Positions 33,313 to 41,908 of a stretch of 64,000 nucleotides of DNA are shown in pieces. The stretch is taken from contig JBMNUZ010000001.1 in the NCBI GenBank assembly GCA_050946535.1, forward strand, positions 235,488-299,487, read 5' to 3'. The DNA comes from RUG708 sp050946535 (GTDB taxonomy: Bacteria; Bacillota; Clostridia; Peptostreptococcales; Anaerovoracaceae). Position 1 is the stretch's first letter; each line of letters starts with the position of its first letter. The notes beneath the pieces were generated by a model that did no database searches, was not told the origin of the DNA, and saw nothing but the letters and a program-made list of their open reading frames with translations. Both the position numbers and the translations under genes were made by a program.

Positions 33313-33354
33313 GCAGGCTTTTCACGGTGAATTCCGCGGAAAGCCTGCTTTTTA
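33313..33354 (+). terminator. Rho-independent terminator of trpXYZ
   Basis: GCAGGCTTTTC pairs with GGAAAGCCTGC (about 33313-33348) around a small inner hairpin and is followed by five T residues. Confidence 0.85.
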
Positions 33355-33396
33355 TTTTCATTCTTATCAGCAGATCATCTGAAGGAAGGCAACAAT

Positions 33397-33466
33397 AAGG
33401 GCGGCACAATAATTGCGGAATGATGAAGGCGGCACAATGAAGGTGGCATTATGATGGCAGCACGTT
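33397..33466. repeat. Imperfect 14-bp tandem repeat, five units
   Basis: GAAGGCGGCACAAT-like units recur every 14 bp at 33397, 33411 (degenerate), 33425, 33439 and 33453. It lies between the trp terminator and glmU, with no coding frame. Confidence 0.5.
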
Positions 33467-33660
33467 GCAATAAATGTAAATAAGTGTAAGTAAAATACAT
33501 TAATATGCATTTATTCATATTGTACTGGGAAATAAACAAGATGAGTTTGGAATAAGGGCTTTTTTTAATAGAAATATATATCGTAATCATTTATAATTAT
33601 CGTGTCGAAATGATTTTTTATGACTTATTGTGTCCAGATGATTGGAGCGATTAAAGGTAT

Positions 33661-35070
33661 ATGAATTGCAGGACAGCTGTGATCCTGGCGGCAGGAGCCG
33701 GGACACGCATGAAATCAGCAAAACCAAAGGTTCTTCATGAAGTCATGGGAAAGCCGATGGTTTCTCACGTCATCTCTCAGGTTAGAAAATCCGGCTCGGA
33801 AAACATAATTGTCGTGGTTGGCCACGGCGCGCATCAGGTCAAGGAGGCACTTTCAGACGAGGGTGTAAGCTTCGCTGTTCAAAAGGAGCAGTTAGGAACA
33901 GGCCATGCGGTTATCCAGGCACTTGATCAGATACCTGAAGAAGGTGACGTTTTTATTGTCTGCGGAGATACGCCACTCATTACAGCGGAGACTCTCGGCA
34001 GGTTCGCGGAGTATCACGAAAAAAGCGGAGCAGAGCTTACGGTTCTGACCGCTGAATACGACGACCCGTCTGGTTACGGGAGGATCATCCGCGGCAAAGA
34101 CGGCAGCCTGCTCAGAATAGTCGAGCAGAAGGATGCCACTGAAGAAGAAAAATTGGTAAAGGAAGTCAACGCGGGCATGTACTGCGTAAAAGCTTCCTTC
34201 CTCAGGGAATCTCTCCCGAAGCTTTCAAACGATAATGCTCAGAACGAATATTACATCACGGATCTTATCGCAATGGCGGCGGAAAAAGGCGCTGCCGCGG
34301 CCTTCTGCGCAGAAGACGCAGAGGAGATTATGGGCGTAAACAACAGAGTCCAGCTGGCAGCAGCGGCGAAAGTCATGAGAAGACGCATCAACGAGCGCCT
34401 CATGATGGACGGCGTCACGATAGTTGATCCTGATACGACATATATAGACGATACTGTCGTCATCGGAAACGACACGGAGATAGGCCCTGATACGATCATA
34501 AAAGGAAACACCCGCATAGGAATAAACGTAACGATCGGGGGCGGATGCCTGATAGAGGACAGCGTGATCGGGGACGACGTCGATATTCTCAAGTCCGTAA
34601 TTAAGAATAGCAGCGTAGGATCGAGAACCAACGTCGGTCCGTTCGCATACCTCAGGCCGGGCAACGATATCGGCGAGGACTGCAAAGTCGGAGACTTTGT
34701 CGAATTCAAGAATTCTGTCTTCGGAGACGGGTCCAAGGCTTCTCATCTCGCATATATCGGTGACGCGGACGTCGGAAATGACTGCAACGTCGGATGCGGA
34801 GTTATTTTCGCCAACTACGACGGAAAGAAAAAACACCGCACTTCTGTCGGCGACAGAGTCTTCATCGGCAGCAACTCCAATCTGGTCGCTCCGGTTACGG
34901 TTAACGACGACGCGTTCATCGCAGCAGGAACTACCGTTACGAAGGAAGTCGAGGAAGGAGCGCTCAGCATCGGGCGCGTGGTCGACAGACAGGAAGAAGG
35001 CTGGGTAGACAAGAAAGATCTCAAGAGAGAAAAAATTCATAAATTCCACAGAAAGAAAGATAATAAATAA
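33661..35070 (+). CDS. glmU: Bifunctional UDP-GlcNAc pyrophosphorylase and GlcN-1-P acetyltransferase
   Basis: A 469-residue two-domain enzyme making UDP-GlcNAc. The N-terminal nucleotidyltransferase starts VILAAGAGTRMKSAKPKVLH. From about residue 250 come left-handed beta-helix hexapeptide repeats (VTIVDPDTTYIDDTVVIGND onward), with the acetyltransferase region GPFAYLRPG and SHLAYIGDADVG. The start is ATG with AAAGG and GGAG upstream. It is followed after 32 nt by prs, a common pairing in Bacillota. Its product feeds murA. Confidence 0.96.
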   Translation: MNCRTAVILAAGAGTRMKSAKPKVLHEVMGKPMVSHVISQVRKSGSENIIVVVGHGAHQVKEALSDEGVSFAVQKEQLGTGHAVIQALDQIPEEGDVFIVCGDTPLITAETLGRFAEYHEKSGAELTVLTAEYDDPSGYGRIIRGKDGSLLRIVEQKDATEEEKLVKEVNAGMYCVKASFLRESLPKLSNDNAQNEYYITDLIAMAAEKGAAAAFCAEDAEEIMGVNNRVQLAAAAKVMRRRINERLMMDGVTIVDPDTTYIDDTVVIGNDTEIGPDTIIKGNTRIGINVTIGGGCLIEDSVIGDDVDILKSVIKNSSVGSRTNVGPFAYLRPGNDIGEDCKVGDFVEFKNSVFGDGSKASHLAYIGDADVGNDCNVGCGVIFANYDGKKKHRTSVGDRVFIGSNSNLVAPVTVNDDAFIAAGTTVTKEVEEGALSIGRVVDRQEEGWVDKKDLKREKIHKFHRKKDNK

Positions 35071-35102
35071 ACCGTCACTAGCTAATGATCGGAGGAAGAA
35101 AT

Positions 35103-36071
35103 ATGAAAAACGGTGTATTCAGCGAATATAAAATTTTTGCGGGAAATTCAAATCCGGCTCTTGCTCAGGAGATCGCCTCGATAATGGGCCATCCTCTCGG
35201 CAAGTCGACTATCAGCAAGTTCAGCGACGGTGAAATTTCGGTCAGCATCTGGGAAAGCGTCCGCGGCGAAGACGTATATATCATTCAGTCGACATGCGCT
35301 CCTACAAACGACAACCTGATGGAGCTTCTCATCATGATCGACGCGATGAAGAGAGCTTCGGCCTCCAGAATCAATGCGGTTATTCCGTATTACGGATATG
35401 CCAGACAGGACAGAAAAGCAAAGTCCAGAGATCCTATCACAGCCAAGCTCACGGCCGATCTTCTCAGCGTGGCAGGCGTCGACAGAGTCATCACGATGGA
35501 TCTCCACGCTGCCCAGATCCAGGGATATTTCGACGTTCCTGTGGATCATCTCGTGGGAGCACCGATTCTGTCAAAATATTTCAAGGATCAGATCCAGGAA
35601 GGAAAAATCGACAAGGATATCGTAATCGTATCTCCTGACCTCGGAAGCGTGACGAGAGCGCGCACATTCTCTAATATCCTCGACTGCCCTATCGCGATCG
35701 TCGACAAGAGAAGACCGAAGCCGAACGTATCCGAAATCATGAATATCATCGGCGACATCAAGGGCAAGACGGCGATCCTGGTAGACGACATGGTCGATAC
35801 CGCAGGCACTATAACGAATGCCGCAAACGCTCTTACAGACCTCGGAGCAAAAGAGGTATATGCGTGCGCTACACATCCTGTGCTTTCGGGTCCGGCATTC
35901 AAGAGGATCGAAGAATCGACCATCAAGGAAATGGTTCTCCTGAACACGATTCCGCTTCCTAAGGACGTTCCTACGACCAAGATCAAGATGCTCTCCGTAG
36001 CACCTATGTTTGCAGAGGCTATGAACAGGGTATTTACAAACGAATCTCTGAGCATGCTCTTCAATGAGTAA
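35103..36071 (+). CDS. prs: Ribose-phosphate pyrophosphokinase
   Basis: A 322-residue PRPP synthetase that transfers pyrophosphate from ATP to ribose 5-phosphate. Visible motifs are AGNSNPALAQEIA, YYGYARQDRKA, DLHAAQIQGYFD (metal and ATP) and the PRPP loop AILVDDMVDTAGTI. The ATG at 35103 is 6 nt after GGAGGAA; a frame start six codons earlier overlaps that site. Its product serves hpt and other nucleotide routes. Confidence 0.96.
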   Translation: MKNGVFSEYKIFAGNSNPALAQEIASIMGHPLGKSTISKFSDGEISVSIWESVRGEDVYIIQSTCAPTNDNLMELLIMIDAMKRASASRINAVIPYYGYARQDRKAKSRDPITAKLTADLLSVAGVDRVITMDLHAAQIQGYFDVPVDHLVGAPILSKYFKDQIQEGKIDKDIVIVSPDLGSVTRARTFSNILDCPIAIVDKRRPKPNVSEIMNIIGDIKGKTAILVDDMVDTAGTITNAANALTDLGAKEVYACATHPVLSGPAFKRIEESTIKEMVLLNTIPLPKDVPTTKIKMLSVAPMFAEAMNRVFTNESLSMLFNE

Positions 36072-36267
36072 TCCAGGAAACAGACTTATTTTCCGGGCGC
36101 AGTCAGACTGCTGCAGTCATGCTGCGCGCCGAATTACACAATAAAACAGTTCGATTCAGATAAGCCGGGGATGTTTCATCCGTGGCTTGTCTGTCGTGAA
36201 GCGGATTCACAAGAAAGACCACGCTTTATGTGAGATTGTACGTGGAAAAGGAAGATTTGAGAACCAT

Positions 36268-36972
36268 ATGAAAATTATAGCAGGGCTCGGAAACCCGGGC
36301 CGTGAATACGAAAAGACAAAGCATAATATAGGATTCATGACTGCCGACCTTCTCGCGGAGCGCCTCGGCATCAGCGTGACGAAGCTGAAATTCCGCGCAC
36401 TCACAGGAGAAGGCAGGATCGGAAACGAAAAGGTGATCATCATGAAGCCGCAGACGTACATGAACCTGAGCGGAGAGAGCGTCAGAGAGATCATGAATTT
36501 CTACAAGCTCGATCCGGAGGATCTCATCGTCATCTACGACGACATCGATATCCCTGTAGGTTCGCTGCGGATAAGGGCGAAGGGCAGCGCAGGCACTCAC
36601 AACGGAATGAGGTCTGTGGTGAGTCAGATAAAGAGCGAGAATTTTCCGAGGGTCCGCGTAGGCATCGGATCGGAGAACAGAGGCGATCTCGTAGATTACG
36701 TCATCAGCGGATTCAGCAGCAAAGACAAGGAAAGTGTGAGGAGCACGATCGAGAAGGCGGCCGACGCGGTCGAATGCATCGTTAAGGAAGGTGTCTCCTC
36801 GGCAATGAACAAGTACAACACAAAAAAGCCAAAGAAAAAGAAGAAGGCAGCGGAAGCGCAGAAAGATGCGCAGGCGGAAGCGCAGGAGAACGATAAGACG
36901 ACGCAGGACCGCAGGCCTTCCTCGGGACCGGACACCGGCATCGGTCAGCCGGCTGAACAGGAGGAAAGATGA
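36268..36972 (+). CDS. pth: Peptidyl-tRNA hydrolase with a C-terminal tail
   Basis: A 234-residue enzyme that frees tRNA from dropped peptidyl-tRNA. The core has GLGNPGREYEKTKHNIGFM (the catalytic His in KHN), KPQTYMNLSG and the catalytic region GTHNGMRSVVSQI. After about residue 185 there is a tail of some 50 residues rich in Lys then Ala/Gln/Glu, beyond the usual end. The ATG at 36268 gives the family N-terminus; longer in-frame starts are not conserved. The gene overlaps mfd by ATGA. Confidence 0.94.
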   Translation: MKIIAGLGNPGREYEKTKHNIGFMTADLLAERLGISVTKLKFRALTGEGRIGNEKVIIMKPQTYMNLSGESVREIMNFYKLDPEDLIVIYDDIDIPVGSLRIRAKGSAGTHNGMRSVVSQIKSENFPRVRVGIGSENRGDLVDYVISGFSSKDKESVRSTIEKAADAVECIVKEGVSSAMNKYNTKKPKKKKKAAEAQKDAQAEAQENDKTTQDRRPSSGPDTGIGQPAEQEER

Positions 36973-39900
36973 ACAGCGGTGTAAAGGCTCTTGCAGACGC
37001 AGCCGTAAAGAAAAGCGCCAGTGTCTGCGCCTCGGGCATATGCAGAGGCCAGACGGCGTATGCGTGTGCGGAAATCATGAAAACGAAGAAAGGCCAGATC
37101 CTGATCATCGTGCCTTCTGCGGAAAGAGCTGTGGAGATGAAGGACTATCTTTCATTTTTCAGCCCTGACAGCGCGGTATACGTATTTCCTGAAGAGGAAA
37201 GACATGCGTTTCATTACGATGCGATGAGCAAATCAAACAGCTTCGGAAGGATCGAGTGCCTCAACGAAATGCTTTCCGGCAGGGACGGCTTCTTCGTGGC
37301 ACCGGTCATGGCGGCTTCAAAAGGCATGGAGCCGAAGGAGAAATTCCTGGAACATGAGATCAGGATTGCCCGCGGCGAAGAGACGAAAGACGATCTGAGA
37401 AAGCTCCTGGCGGAGGCAGGTTACGAAAGATGCTCCATGACAGAGGCGCCCGGACAATTCAGCGTCAGAGGCGAGATCATAGATGTCTTCCCGACAGGCA
37501 GCGACTGTCCGTACAGAATAGATATGTTCGACGTCGAAGTCGATGAGATAAAACAGTTTGATCCGTTTTCGCAGAGGTCTGTCAGAAAGCTGGAGAGTCT
37601 GGTCATTCCTCCTGCGGCGATAGGCAGCCCGGAAGACGGGGAAAAAGCGTCATATATCTGGGATTACATGAAGAAGGGCAGCCTTGTCTGCGCGGACGAC
37701 TGGAACAGAATAACAGAGGCCCGCGTCCTGGCCGACAAAGAGTGGGCCGCGGCCGCGGCAGGACTCGCTTCGGCAGATGGGGAAGAAAGCAGTGATGACG
37801 GAGAAGCGGACGAAGAAATCGAAAAAGAAGTGTTTCTCGATCTCGACGATCTCCCGCGGCGCCTGAAGAAAAACGGGAGACTGATTATTACTGAACCTCT
37901 CGACACAGGGCTGAAAGACACAGGAGTGGTAACTGAGGAAGTCAGGATTTCATGCATTCAGGCCTCGTCCTACAACGGACAGATGAAGCTTTTCGGAGAC
38001 GATCTGAGGCGGCTGGCCGGAGACGGTTATGAGGTGCATGTGGCATGCTCCACCGCCGAACGCGCTGCGAACCTGAGGGAATTTGCCGAGAGGAGCGAAA
38101 TCACGGGCAATATCGTCTTCGACGAAGGGTATCTGCCTGAGGGCGTCATATTCTCGGACGACAAGATCGCATATATTTCAGACAGCGATGTGTTCAGGAA
38201 CGCCAGAAAGAAGAGAAGAAAGAAAAAGAAGAGTTCCAGCCGCATGGCGGCCTTTGCCGATTTCAACGAAGGCGACTACGTCGTTCATGAAAACCGCGGA
38301 ATCGGTGTGTTTGAGGGAATCAAGCCGCTCGTTGTCGATGACATCAGACGCGATTACATGATGATCAAATACGCGGGCGGAGACATGCTCTACGTTCCTG
38401 TGGAACAGATGGATCTAGTGCAGCCGTATATCGGTTCCGGCGGGGCGGCGCCTAAGATCAGCAGGCTCGGAACTTCCGAATGGACGAAAACAAAGGCAAG
38501 AGCGAGAGCCGCGGTCGAGAATATGGCCGAGGAACTCGTCGAACTCTCCGCACAGCGGAAGATGGAGCCAGGCTTCCAGTTCAGCCCTGACACGGTATGG
38601 CAGAGGCAGTTCGAGGATCAGTTCCCGTACGAGGAGACCGAAGACCAGCTCCGCTGCATAGAAGAAATAAAACTGGATATGGAGAGCCCTTGGCCTATGG
38701 ACAGGCTGCTCTGCGGCGACGTCGGATTCGGAAAGACCGAGGTCGCGGCGCGCGCAATATTCAAATGCGTGATGGACGGAAAGCAGGCTGCGGTGCTCGT
38801 TCCTACAACGATCCTCGCGAACCAGCACTACGAGACATTCAAGGAACGTTTCAGCAAGTTTCCGTGCAACATCGACATGCTTTCACGCTTCAGAACGGAT
38901 GCCGAGCAGAAGAAGACGCTGAAAGACCTTGAAGAGGGACGGATCGATGTGCTCGTGGGGACGCACAGAATGCTTTCGGCCGATGTGAAGTTCAAGGATC
39001 TCGGACTTCTCGTCATCGATGAAGAGCAGCGTTTCGGCGTGCAGCACAAGGAAGCGATCAAGCAGATGAAGAAAAACGTCGATGTCCTTTCGCTTTCGGC
39101 CACGCCTATTCCGCGCACGCTTCACATGTCTCTGTCCGGCATCAGGAGCATGAGTACGATCGAGGAGGCGCCTGAAGACAGATTCCCGGTACAGACATAC
39201 GTCCTCGAGGAGGATGATTCGCTGATCCGCAGCATCATCATGAGGGAACTCGACAGAGACGGACAGTGCTTCGTCATCTACAACAGGGTGCGCGGCATCA
39301 ATATGGTGACAGACAAGATACGCACGCTCGTTCCTGAGGCACGCGTGGCATCGGCTCACGGAAGAATGGACGAGAGAAAATTGGAAGACGTTATGAATTC
39401 GTTTATTAACCGCGAATACGATGTTCTCGTGGCGACGACGATCGTCGAGTCAGGCATAGACATTCCGTCGGCGAATACCCTGATCGTGCTCGATTCAGAC
39501 AGATACGGCCTTGCCCAGCTCTATCAGCTGAGAGGCAGGGTGGGCCGGTCCGATGTCGCAGCCTATGCGTATTTCATGTACCAGAAGAACAAGGTCCTGA
39601 GCGAAGTCGCGGAGCGGAGGCTGAAAGCCATACGCGAGTTCACGGAGTTCGGATCGGGCTTCAGGATAGCCATGAAAGACCTTGAGATAAGAGGCGCGGG
39701 CAATCTGCTGGGCACCGAGCAGTCGGGCCATATGATGACGATAGGCTACGAGCTTTACTGCAAGATGATCGACGATGCGGTAAGACGCCTCAAAGGCGAG
39801 ACTGTTCAGGAGGAGGAAAAGGAGGTCACCGTGGACATCAGCACGGATGCGTTCATTTCCTCGGATTACATCAGCGATGAAAACGTCAAGCTCGATATGT

Positions 39901-40256
39901 ACAAACATATCGCCGGCATCAGAGACGAAGATGACGTGAAGGATGTCAGAGAAGAGCTCGCAGACCGCTTCGGCGACGTGCCTAAGGAGACGGAGTCGCT
40001 CATGAAGGTGGCACTGATCAAATCGAAATGCCTCAGTGCCGGAATCGTACGCGTGGCTTATTTCGGGGGCAGGCTTACGTTTACGTTTGACAGTGACAAT
40101 GCGCCGGATCCCGTAATATTCGAGAACATTTCCAAAGCCTACGGAAATGCTGCGATAATAAACATGGGGAAAAAGCCGTTCGTAAAGATACAGGTGAAGC
40201 GCGTGTCTGACGTGATAGACAGCGCTCTCGATTTCCTCGGCAAGGCCGTTTCGTAA
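36969..40256 (+). CDS. mfd: Transcription-repair coupling factor
   Basis: A 1095-residue ATP-dependent translocase that pushes stalled RNA polymerase off damaged DNA and recruits UvrA. The N-terminal UvrB-like part is followed by an acidic insert (EESSDDGEADEEIEKE, about 275-290) and a basic run before the RNA-polymerase-interaction domain (VVHENRGIGVFEG). The helicase core has Walker A GDVGFGKTEVA and the Walker B DEEQRFGV. The C-terminal Mfd domain completes the normal length. Its start overlaps pth, and pth-mfd is a usual Bacillota pair. Confidence 0.96.
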   Translation: MNSGVKALADAAVKKSASVCASGICRGQTAYACAEIMKTKKGQILIIVPSAERAVEMKDYLSFFSPDSAVYVFPEEERHAFHYDAMSKSNSFGRIECLNEMLSGRDGFFVAPVMAASKGMEPKEKFLEHEIRIARGEETKDDLRKLLAEAGYERCSMTEAPGQFSVRGEIIDVFPTGSDCPYRIDMFDVEVDEIKQFDPFSQRSVRKLESLVIPPAAIGSPEDGEKASYIWDYMKKGSLVCADDWNRITEARVLADKEWAAAAAGLASADGEESSDDGEADEEIEKEVFLDLDDLPRRLKKNGRLIITEPLDTGLKDTGVVTEEVRISCIQASSYNGQMKLFGDDLRRLAGDGYEVHVACSTAERAANLREFAERSEITGNIVFDEGYLPEGVIFSDDKIAYISDSDVFRNARKKRRKKKKSSSRMAAFADFNEGDYVVHENRGIGVFEGIKPLVVDDIRRDYMMIKYAGGDMLYVPVEQMDLVQPYIGSGGAAPKISRLGTSEWTKTKARARAAVENMAEELVELSAQRKMEPGFQFSPDTVWQRQFEDQFPYEETEDQLRCIEEIKLDMESPWPMDRLLCGDVGFGKTEVAARAIFKCVMDGKQAAVLVPTTILANQHYETFKERFSKFPCNIDMLSRFRTDAEQKKTLKDLEEGRIDVLVGTHRMLSADVKFKDLGLLVIDEEQRFGVQHKEAIKQMKKNVDVLSLSATPIPRTLHMSLSGIRSMSTIEEAPEDRFPVQTYVLEEDDSLIRSIIMRELDRDGQCFVIYNRVRGINMVTDKIRTLVPEARVASAHGRMDERKLEDVMNSFINREYDVLVATTIVESGIDIPSANTLIVLDSDRYGLAQLYQLRGRVGRSDVAAYAYFMYQKNKVLSEVAERRLKAIREFTEFGSGFRIAMKDLEIRGAGNLLGTEQSGHMMTIGYELYCKMIDDAVRRLKGETVQEEEKEVTVDISTDAFISSDYISDENVKLDMYKHIAGIRDEDDVKDVREELADRFGDVPKETESLMKVALIKSKCLSAGIVRVAYFGGRLTFTFDSDNAPDPVIFENISKAYGNAAIINMGKKPFVKIQVKRVSDVIDSALDFLGKAVS

Positions 40257-40290
40257 CGCGTCATGTAAACATTTTTCGTACGTGTTTATG

Positions 40291-40299
40291 TGTTATAAT
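40291..40299 (+). promoter_or_regulatory. Extended -10 promoter of the parvulin lipoprotein gene
   Basis: TGTTATAAT gives TGn plus TATAAT (40294-40299), 46 bp before the ATG. The -35 is not recognisable, as often with extended -10 promoters. Confidence 0.5.
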
Positions 40300-40345
40300 A
40301 TCTGCAAGCAAATGTGACATTCGATCATCTGCAGGGGGTGAAGAC

Positions 40346-41272
40346 ATGAAAAAACACAGATATTCTCTGAAAATAGCCGTGTTCCTGTTAGCAGCAATAA
40401 TGGTATTTTCTCTGACAGGGTGCGCCACCAAGGGTGATCAGACCAGAGAGGTAGCTAAAGTCGGTGATGTTTCGATCACACAGGGGCAGCTGGACAATTT
40501 TACGATGCTCAGTCTGTACAGACAGGGCTACGATCTTTCGGGCACGACTACAGCGCTCAAAAAGAGCTGCCTGCAGGACATGATCGATGCCGAAGCTATC
40601 AGTCAGTATTGTGAAGATAACGGTATCACTGTCTATGATGATACTTACAATTCTCAGAAGAGCAACTTCATGGATTCGATCAAGAAGAACGATTCGGATT
40701 TTCTCGAACAGAACAGCATTACCGACGAAGATCTCGTGACGTACTTCAGGTCGCAGTACCTCAGCAACAAGCTTCTCGAACAAGTACAGTCGGAATACAC
40801 CGACGAGGAGATCACGCAGAAAGCTCAGGAATACTACGAAAGCCACAAGGACGACTACGAAGTGGACCACGAGAAGCGCCTGAGCGAAATCCTGACTCAT
40901 AAGAAGACGACGGCCGAAAAAGTGATCAGCATGCTCGACAGCGGAGAGCCTTTCGCCGATGTGGCAAGAGAAATGTCCGAGGATACAAACAGTGCTGCCA
41001 ACGGCGGCGATCTCGGCTACTTCACGAAGGACGAAGTCAAGGACCAGTTCGGCAGCGGAGTCTTCGAAATGAGTATAGGGCAGTATTCGCAGCCGATAAA
41101 GACATCCGACGGGTATGCGGTCGTCATGATAACCGATGACAACGATTCCGGATACAAATCGTTCGAAGAGGTTTCGCAGGAGATCTGCTACACACTGTAC
41201 AGCAATTACTGCGACGATAGAATCGAAGAAATCGAAAAGAATATGACTATAGAAACTTATGAAGTCAGATAA
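40346..41272 (+). CDS. Parvulin-type peptidyl-prolyl isomerase lipoprotein (PrsA-like)
   Basis: A 308-residue lipoprotein. The signal peptide ends in SLTGC (Cys26). A SurA/PrsA-like N-terminal helical domain (residues about 35-165) precedes the parvulin domain (about 170-270), which contains KRLSEILTHKKTTAEKV, NGGDLGYFTKDEV and YSQPIKTSDGYAVV. It would help fold secreted proteins at the outer face of the membrane, a plausible need for the large surface proteins at 54-64 kb. A GGGGTGAAG-type site precedes the ATG. Confidence 0.9.
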   Translation: MKKHRYSLKIAVFLLAAIMVFSLTGCATKGDQTREVAKVGDVSITQGQLDNFTMLSLYRQGYDLSGTTTALKKSCLQDMIDAEAISQYCEDNGITVYDDTYNSQKSNFMDSIKKNDSDFLEQNSITDEDLVTYFRSQYLSNKLLEQVQSEYTDEEITQKAQEYYESHKDDYEVDHEKRLSEILTHKKTTAEKVISMLDSGEPFADVAREMSEDTNSAANGGDLGYFTKDEVKDQFGSGVFEMSIGQYSQPIKTSDGYAVVMITDDNDSGYKSFEEVSQEICYTLYSNYCDDRIEEIEKNMTIETYEVR

Positions 41273-41296
41273 CATGTCTGGCACGGAGGAGAGCTG

Positions 41297-41908
41297 ATGA
41301 ATGTCTGGGGACATTTCCGAACAATAACGAAACACAGGCACATGGTCATGAAACTCTGCTTCAGGGTAGGACTTTACAGACAGGGACTGGCTCACGATCT
41401 GTCGAAGTACTCGTACACGGAATTCTCAAAAGGAATAAGATACTTTCAGGGTGACAGAAGCCCTAACAATTATGAGAGAGAAGTTACGGGAATTTCCCTC
41501 TCGTGGCTGCATCACAAGGGAAGAAACAGACACCATTTCGAGTACTGGCTGGACTATGATATGGAAAATCCCGGGCGCATGACCGGCATGATCATGCCGA
41601 GAAAATATGTCGCGGAGATGTTCTGCGACCGTATCGCTGCGTGCCGGGTTTATGAAAAGGATGCTTACACGCCGGCTAGTCCGGCGCGTTTTTTTTACAG
41701 GAGCAGGGGGCGCTTTTTAATGCATGACGTGACGCGCCGTGAACTGGGCTACCTGCTCACACTTCTCAGCGTAAGGGGACTCGACGAAGCGCTTTCATAC
41801 GTCAGACACCACTACCTCAAAGACGAGGAAATTCCGGAAACATATACGGAATACAAGAATCTGCGCGAGTTTGACGAAAAATACGAATCGGGTGAGATTG
41901 AGATATGA
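41297..41908 (+). CDS. DUF5662-family protein
   Basis: A 203-residue cytoplasmic protein I recognise as DUF5662. The region includes many His and Asp (GLAHDLSKYSYTEF, WLHHKGRNRHHFEYW, MFCDRIAACRVY), a pattern like an HD-type metal site, so metal binding is plausible but unproven. GGAGG lies upstream of the ATG. It overlaps dnaE by ATGA. Function unknown. Confidence 0.8.
   Translation: MNVWGHFRTITKHRHMVMKLCFRVGLYRQGLAHDLSKYSYTEFSKGIRYFQGDRSPNNYEREVTGISLSWLHHKGRNRHHFEYWLDYDMENPGRMTGMIMPRKYVAEMFCDRIAACRVYEKDAYTPASPARFFYRSRGRFLMHDVTRRELGYLLTLLSVRGLDEALSYVRHHYLKDEEIPETYTEYKNLREFDEKYESGEIEI

Larger units (their letters stand above)
33289..33660. other. 372-bp gap between trpZ and glmU
   Basis: It holds the trp terminator at 33313-33354, the 14-bp minisatellite at 33397-33466, an AT-rich stretch, and a TATAAT at 33592-33597 without a clear -35. 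I see no gene; minus-strand frames here have no ribosome site or recognisable protein. Confidence 0.5.
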
